The notes under the pieces: generated by a model | Seen by the model: the letters and a program-made list of their open reading frames with translations, nothing else | Told to the model about the DNA's origin: nothing | Database searches by the model: none | Shown here: piece after piece, positions 62,991 through 64,000 of the stretch | Layout: each line of letters starts with the position of its first letter | How positions within the stretch are numbered: position 1 is the first letter of the stretch | Source of the DNA: Rhodoferax lithotrophicus | GTDB lineage: Bacteria > Pseudomonadota > Gammaproteobacteria > Burkholderiales > Burkholderiaceae_C | Reading direction: 5' to 3' | NCBI RefSeq assembly: GCF_019973615.1 | Contig: NZ_AP024238.1 | Span: forward strand, 1,116,001-1,180,000 | Length of the DNA stretch: 64,000 nt | Position numbers and translations under genes: made by a program

Positions 62991-64000
62991 TCAAGCCGCA
63001 GCCTTAACCTTCAACCGCCAGCCATGCAGCAGCGGCTCGGTATAACCGCTGGGTTGCTCCAGCCCCTTGAATACCAGGTCACACGCCGCCTGGTACGCCA
63101 TGGAGGTGTCAAAGTGCCCGGCCATTGGCTTGTACAGCGGGTCACCCGCGTTTTGTGCGTCCACCACAGCGGCCATGCGCTCGAAGGTTTCCTTCACTTG
63201 CGCCTCAGTGACGACACCATGGTGCAGCCAGTTGGCCATGTGTTGGCTGGAAATGCGCAGGGTGGCGCGGTCTTCCATCAGACCGATGTTGTGAATGTCG
63301 GGCACCTTGGAACAGCCCACGCCCTGGTCGACCCAGCGCACCACATAGCCCAGAATGCCTTGCGCGTTGTTGTCGAGTTCCTGCTGTTTCTCGGCATCTG
63401 TCCAGCTGGGGTTGGCGGCCACGGGAATGTGCAGCAGGCCGGTCAGCAGGGCATCGTGCTCCAGCTCGGGCTTGCGTTTGGCATGGGTTTTTTCCAGCTC
63501 TTTTTGCACGTCGCTGACCAGCACCTGGTGGTAGTGCAGGGCGTGTAATGTGGCACCGGTCGGGCTGGGCACCCAGGCGGTGTTGGCACCGGCTTTGGGG
63601 TGGGCAATTTTTTGCTCCAGCATGGCTTTCATCAGGTCGGGCATGGCCCACATGCCTTTGCCGATTTGTGCTTTGCCGCGCAGGCCACATTGCAGGCCGA
63701 CCAGCACGTTGCTGCGTTCGTAGGCGTGAATCCAGGTGCTGGCTTTCATGTCGCCCTTGCGCACCATCGGGCCGGCGTGCATCGAAGTGTGCATCTCGTC
63801 GCCGGTGCGATCCAGGAAGCCAGTGTTGATGAAGGCGACGCGGCTGGCAGCGGCAGCAATACAGGCTTTCAGGTTGACGCTGGTGCGGCGTTCTTCGTCC
63901 ATGATGCCGAGTTTGACGGTGCTGTCAGGCAGGCCCAGCATCTTTTCCACGCGGCCAAACAGTTCGCTGGCAAAGGCCACTTCTGTCGGGCCGTGCATCT
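62991..64000 (-). CDS. glcB: Malate synthase G (partial, N-terminus outside window)
   Basis: About 336 C-terminal residues of the ~725-residue glyoxylate-cycle enzyme that condenses acetyl-CoA and glyoxylate. Seen: [69 protein letters not shown] and the C-terminal [17 protein letters not shown]. The frame continues past the window edge. The 3' end exists twice in the window (see 54477), so this gene is the target of an insertion that rebuilt its end. Confidence 0.97.
   Translation of the reverse strand, partial: MHGPTEVAFASELFGRVEKMLGLPDSTVKLGIMDEERRTSVNLKACIAAAASRVAFINTGFLDRTGDEMHTSMHAGPMVRKGDMKASTWIHAYERSNVLVGLQCGLRGKAQIGKGMWAMPDLMKAMLEQKIAHPKAGANTAWVPSPTGATLHALHYHQVLVSDVQKELEKTHAKRKPELEHDALLTGLLHIPVAANPSWTDAEKQQELDNNAQGILGYVVRWVDQGVGCSKVPDIHNIGLMEDRATLRISSQHMANWLHHGVVTEAQVKETFERMAAVVDAQNAGDPLYKPMAGHFDTSMAYQAACDLVFKGLEQPSGYTEPLLHGWRLKVKAAA

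Overview
The window reads as chromosomal DNA of a Gram-negative beta-proteobacterium, most likely a Comamonadaceae member near Rhodoferax. The grounds are dense GC-rich coding, a GroESL operon under a CIRCE element, gshA/kup/gshB and FimV-type genes, and several copies of a roughly 60-bp dispersed repeat of a type I associate with Rhodoferax-like genomes. Taxonomy is inferred from protein recognition only; no rRNA or tRNA gene was seen.

Layout. 1-4726: an RND efflux operon on the minus strand (tetR, tolC-like, membrane fusion protein, RND pump cut by the window edge) behind a perfect 28-bp palindromic operator. 4994-5307: a large near-palindromic repeat. 5452-8630: transaldolase, glucose-6-phosphate isomerase and a HAD hydrolase. 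8613-10038: a lipoprotein hydrolase and a divergent exported protein. 10368-17468: two AlgX/AlgJ-like SGNH proteins, an acyl carrier protein, an amino-acid-type adenylation enzyme, a GNAT and an MBOAT acyltransferase, together resembling a Dlt-type envelope or polysaccharide modification system. 17622-19784: groEL and groES with CIRCE. 19860-20353: a transposase remnant and a broken gene.

20619-39472 is a coherent quinoprotein alcohol oxidation region. It holds a TonB receptor, a NosR-like flavoprotein with ApbE, two ABC systems, a beta-propeller protein, a PQQ alcohol dehydrogenase with a lanthanide-type Asp-Tyr-Asp signature, c-type cytochromes including PedF, and a sigma-54 activator. Five -24/-12 promoter sequences with exact GG-N10-GC spacing lie upstream of its transcription units, so I infer one sigma-54 regulon run by the activator at 35698-37695.

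39694-54405 is mostly ordinary: porin, CopD-like protein, Bcr/CflA transporter, an orphan EF-hand membrane protein, a PEP-CTERM protein, a cytochrome, gshA, kup, gshB, a glutamine amidotransferase, a FimV-like protein and a CWC-type small protein.

54766-62990 looks like a defence island inserted at the 3' end of the malate synthase G gene: a diverged copy of the glcB 3' end lies on its left and the apparently complete glcB 3' end on its right. The island carries a CHAT-protease/NTPase/helical-repeat protein followed at once by an alpha/beta hydrolase, and on the other strand a three-gene operon of two different DarT-family ADP-ribosyltransferases and one DarG macrodomain antitoxin. The CHAT-hydrolase pair, the double-DarT operon and the Dlt-like cluster are the best candidates for undescribed systems. 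All functions are inferred from sequence motifs and recalled families, with no database search.
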